A DNA stretch of 61,529 bases from Singulisphaera sp. GP187 (GTDB lineage: Bacteria > Planctomycetota > GCA-002687715): positions 1 to 61,529 of the forward strand of contig CAMDTN010000011.1 of NCBI GenBank assembly GCA_945907755.1, written 5' to 3'. Below, one piece after another: positions 59,305 through 61,529 of this stretch (the stretch's first letter is position 1; every line of letters starts with the position of its first letter). The notes under the pieces were generated by a model that saw only the letters and a program-made list of their open reading frames with translations, ran no database searches and was not told the origin of the DNA. The position numbers were made by a program, and so were the translations under genes.

Positions 59305-61529
59305 ATGTTGCGTTGGCTGTTGATCCCGCTGCTCGCGCTGCACTGCGCTGCGGTGCTGCCTGCTCAGGAAGTGTCCACAGACAAAGACCTGCAAGTGATC
59401 GTGCGCGAGCAGGAAAACGCTGTGCGCCGCATCAAGGCGCTGCGTGGGCGCGTGCTGCGTTTGCGCGAGAGGTTGGTGCGCGACAACAACGAGCGCAGCA
59501 TCAAATTGTTAGATGCCGCTTTGGCGAAGCTCGACAGCATCGATCTTGAAACGCAACTGAGCAGTGTGGCGGAACTGGTGCGCAAAGGGCAAGCCTTTCA
59601 GGGTTTGGCCGAAGCCGCGAAGGCGGTGGCGGAAATCCAACGCATCATCGATTTGCTGATGGAAAAGCCGCCGGAACAAAGCGAGCGAGAGAAGCGCGAA
59701 GCAGAGCTGGCCGAGGCGTCGGCGCAGTTGGCCGACATTGCCGCCAAGGAAGAAGCGCTGAAGCGCAGCACCGAAGCGGTGCGCGATGGAATGTCTGCGG
59801 AAGCGCGCACTGCAGCCGCCGCGTTGGGCGAGCGCGTGAAAGCGTTGCGCGACGAACAGCGCCGTTTAGCAGCGGAAGTTGCCGCAAGTTTGAGCGAGGA
59901 ACAAGCCATCGACCGCGCGGCGCAGGCCGCCGAAGAACTGCGCGCCGCCGCTGCGGCCTTGCGCGATGCGCAAGGGAATGCGCAGCAGACCATGAAGCTC
60001 GCGAACGCTGCGAAGCAAGCGGGTGAATTGGCGAGACGCGCCGCAGCAGCAGCGAAGGCCGCGCGCGCGCAGGCGTTGTCTGGGGATGCGCTGCACGATG
60101 CCACAGAGGCCACTGCGTCGCCGAACGCCGACGCAACCAAACGCCGCGAGGCACTGGAGCGCGCCGCGCAAGCAGCCAAACGCGCCGCGGAAGCTGCGGC
60201 AGAGGCAGCAGAATCCGCTGGCAGCAGCGCCGAAGCCAGTGGGCAACAAGCGTTGGCGGAAGCCATGTCCAAGTTGGCCGCAGCGAATGCTGCCGCTGCG
60301 CGGGCAGAGACTGCTGCCGCGTTAGAGCAAGCGGGCAAAGCTGCAAGCGCCGCGTTGGAGCAAGCCAGCAAGGCTGCGGCAGCGCAAGCTGCTGCTGGGC
60401 AAGCAAACGCCGCAGCGTTGGCGCAACAAGCCAAGGATGCAGCGGCCGCAGCCAAGGACGCCGCCGCAGAAACATCATCCGCTGCTGAATCCGCCGCCGC
60501 CATGAGCGAAGGCGCCGCAGCAGCGCAAGCCGCGAAAGAAGCGTTGGAGTCTGGTTCGCCCGACAGCGCTGCGGAGCAAGATTCTCGCGCCGCCGCCGCG
60601 TTCGCTCGTGCGCAAACGGCCTTGGCTGAAGCAGCCGCCGCAGAAGCCGCTGCGCAGAACGGCCCGTTGCAAGCCAGCGACAGCGCCGCAGCAGCCGCCG
60701 AAGCCGCTGCGAAAGCGTTGCCTGCTGAGGGCGCTGCCGCCGAAGCCGCCGCAGATTTGGCCAAAGCAGCAGCCGCAGCGCGCAGCGGAGCAGAAGCCGC
60801 GCGTAATGGTGGCAAGCAAGCGCAGCGCCAGCAGGCCGAAGCCGCCGCCAAGGCCGCAGCAGATGCCATGCGCAAATTGGAAAGCGCCAAGCGCGATCTC
60901 ACGCGCCGCAAAGACGCCGCAGCCGAGCAAGCTAAGAAACAGCGCGACCTGTCGCGCAAGATCGACGAAGTGAAGAAGGCCGCGCAGGAACGCAGCGAGA
61001 AGCCTTTCGAAGAAGCGAGCAAAGCGCTGGACGACGCCGCGCGCCAACAAGACAGCGGTGCACAATCCAGTGACTCGGGCGATCAATCCAGCGCCGACCA
61101 AGCGCAGCAGAAGAGTGGCGAAGCATTGGACCGAGCGGCGCAAGCCTTGCAGCAAGCTGCCAACGCGCGCGAACGCAACGCGGAGAATGACGCGGCAGAG
61201 CAGCAAGAATTGGCGCGGCGTCAAAAGGAAGTGCAAGAGCAAACGCAGCAGTTGGCGGAGTCCATGAAAAACATTTCGCCAGAGGCGTCCGCGCAAGCGG
61301 CGTCGGCCAGCGAGAGCATGGAATCAGCGCAGCAGAGCCTGAGCCGCAAAGACGCGGGCGCGGCGGCCGAGCAAGAACAAAAAGCCATCGACCAACTGAA
61401 AGATGCGCAGAAGAAAGTGGATGAAGAGCGCGGCAAGTACGACGACTTGCAGCAAGAAGAAGCGCTGTTCCAACTGAAGGCCGAAGTGGAAAAGCTGATT
61501 GTGATGCAGAAGGAAATCGTCGATTCGTC
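59305..61529 (+). CDS. Exported Ala-rich coiled-coil protein (3' end outside window)
   Basis: The frame is open from ATG 59305, with GAGGAGG 6 nt upstream, to the window edge: over 740 codons without a stop. A signal peptide (LLIPLLALHCAAVLPAQ) is followed by heptad-rich helices (IVREQENAVRRIKALRGRVL), then about 350 residues of Ala/Glu/Gln/Lys repeats (AAAEAAA-type), and at the edge FQLKAEVEKLIVMQKEIVDS. It is likely a long periplasmic helical rod. The reverse strand of this stretch is also open for 474 codons, an artefact of GCN-rich composition. It starts 10 nt after the DUF4175 gene, so the two are co-expressed. Confidence 0.8.
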   Translation, partial: MLRWLLIPLLALHCAAVLPAQEVSTDKDLQVIVREQENAVRRIKALRGRVLRLRERLVRDNNERSIKLLDAALAKLDSIDLETQLSSVAELVRKGQAFQGLAEAAKAVAEIQRIIDLLMEKPPEQSEREKREAELAEASAQLADIAAKEEALKRSTEAVRDGMSAEARTAAAALGERVKALRDEQRRLAAEVAASLSEEQAIDRAAQAAEELRAAAAALRDAQGNAQQTMKLANAAKQAGELARRAAAAAKAARAQALSGDALHDATEATASPNADATKRREALERAAQAAKRAAEAAAEAAESAGSSAEASGQQALAEAMSKLAAANAAAARAETAAALEQAGKAASAALEQASKAAAAQAAAGQANAAALAQQAKDAAAAAKDAAAETSSAAESAAAMSEGAAAAQAAKEALESGSPDSAAEQDSRAAAAFARAQTALAEAAAAEAAAQNGPLQASDSAAAAAEAAAKALPAEGAAAEAAADLAKAAAAARSGAEAARNGGKQAQRQQAEAAAKAAADAMRKLESAKRDLTRRKDAAAEQAKKQRDLSRKIDEVKKAAQERSEKPFEEASKALDDAARQQDSGAQSSDSGDQSSADQAQQKSGEALDRAAQALQQAANARERNAENDAAEQQELARRQKEVQEQTQQLAESMKNISPEASAQAASASESMESAQQSLSRKDAGAAAEQEQKAIDQLKDAQKKVDEERGKYDDLQQEEALFQLKAEVEKLIVMQKEIVDS

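Noticed and set aside
59598-61022. A 474-codon open frame on the minus strand, rich in Ala and Ser
   Set aside because: It is the mirror of GCN/GAA/CAG-rich codons in the coiled-coil gene. There is no Shine-Dalgarno and no known family.

Overview
The window is about 61.5 kb of GC-rich bacterial chromosome, almost wholly coding. The organism is most likely a planctomycete. Three things suggest this: the MoxR / DUF58 / BatA-like / VWA / PQQ / squalene-cyclase-repeat / DUF4175 series at the right end; secreted FG-GAP and related proteins with a shared C-terminal tail; and peptidoglycan and lysine genes of ordinary Gram-negative type. No rRNA, tRNA or CRISPR was seen.

Left part (1-20500): a DEDD exonuclease-like gene, a secreted M14 carboxypeptidase, tryptophan 2,3-dioxygenase, an AddAB-like helicase/nuclease pair, an RpoD-like sigma factor with a clear promoter, MurQ, a divergent PepE / class V aminotransferase pair, and a minus-strand operon (Na+/solute symporter, NagZ, RlmD-like methyltransferase). 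NagZ and MurQ point to cell-wall sugar recycling.

Accessory island (about 20500-28100): an ISL3 transposase fragment, a secreted FG-GAP protein overlapping a secreted metzincin protease, an IS-end-like hairpin, msrA, a CDGSH iron-sulfur protein, a secreted protein of foreign-looking codon use, and a decayed duplicate of the msrA tail. It holds the two most striking observations. First, msrA has an in-frame TGA exactly at the catalytic cysteine codon of its GCFWG motif, followed 12 nt later by a SECIS-like hairpin, so it is probably a selenoprotein. Second, the protease has a (GGGCTCT)5 tract between a good ribosome-binding site/ATG and its signal peptide. The ATG is one frame out, and loss of one repeat unit would restore it, as at a phase-variable locus.

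Metabolic blocks (28100-43000, minus strand): a secreted protein of unknown function, a DUF1761 membrane protein, then the lysine/DAP operon (dapE-like, asd, lysC, dapB, dapA, dapD), in which every junction is an ATGA overlap. Upstream of it lies a second operon: psd, pssA, folK, panC, ispE, a DUF2520 dehydrogenase, aroDE and aroK.

Right part (43000-61529, plus strand): enolase, a FtsB/DivIC-like protein, then the envelope cluster listed above, ending in a very long Ala-rich coiled-coil gene cut by the window edge.

Many first genes of transcription units have a -10-like hexamer (TAATCT, TATACT, TATGCT, TAAAGT, GATACT, TAGAAT) 6-7 nt before ATG and no Shine-Dalgarno, which suggests widespread leaderless transcription. 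Genes inside operons and some others use GGAGG-type sites or overlapping stop/start codons.
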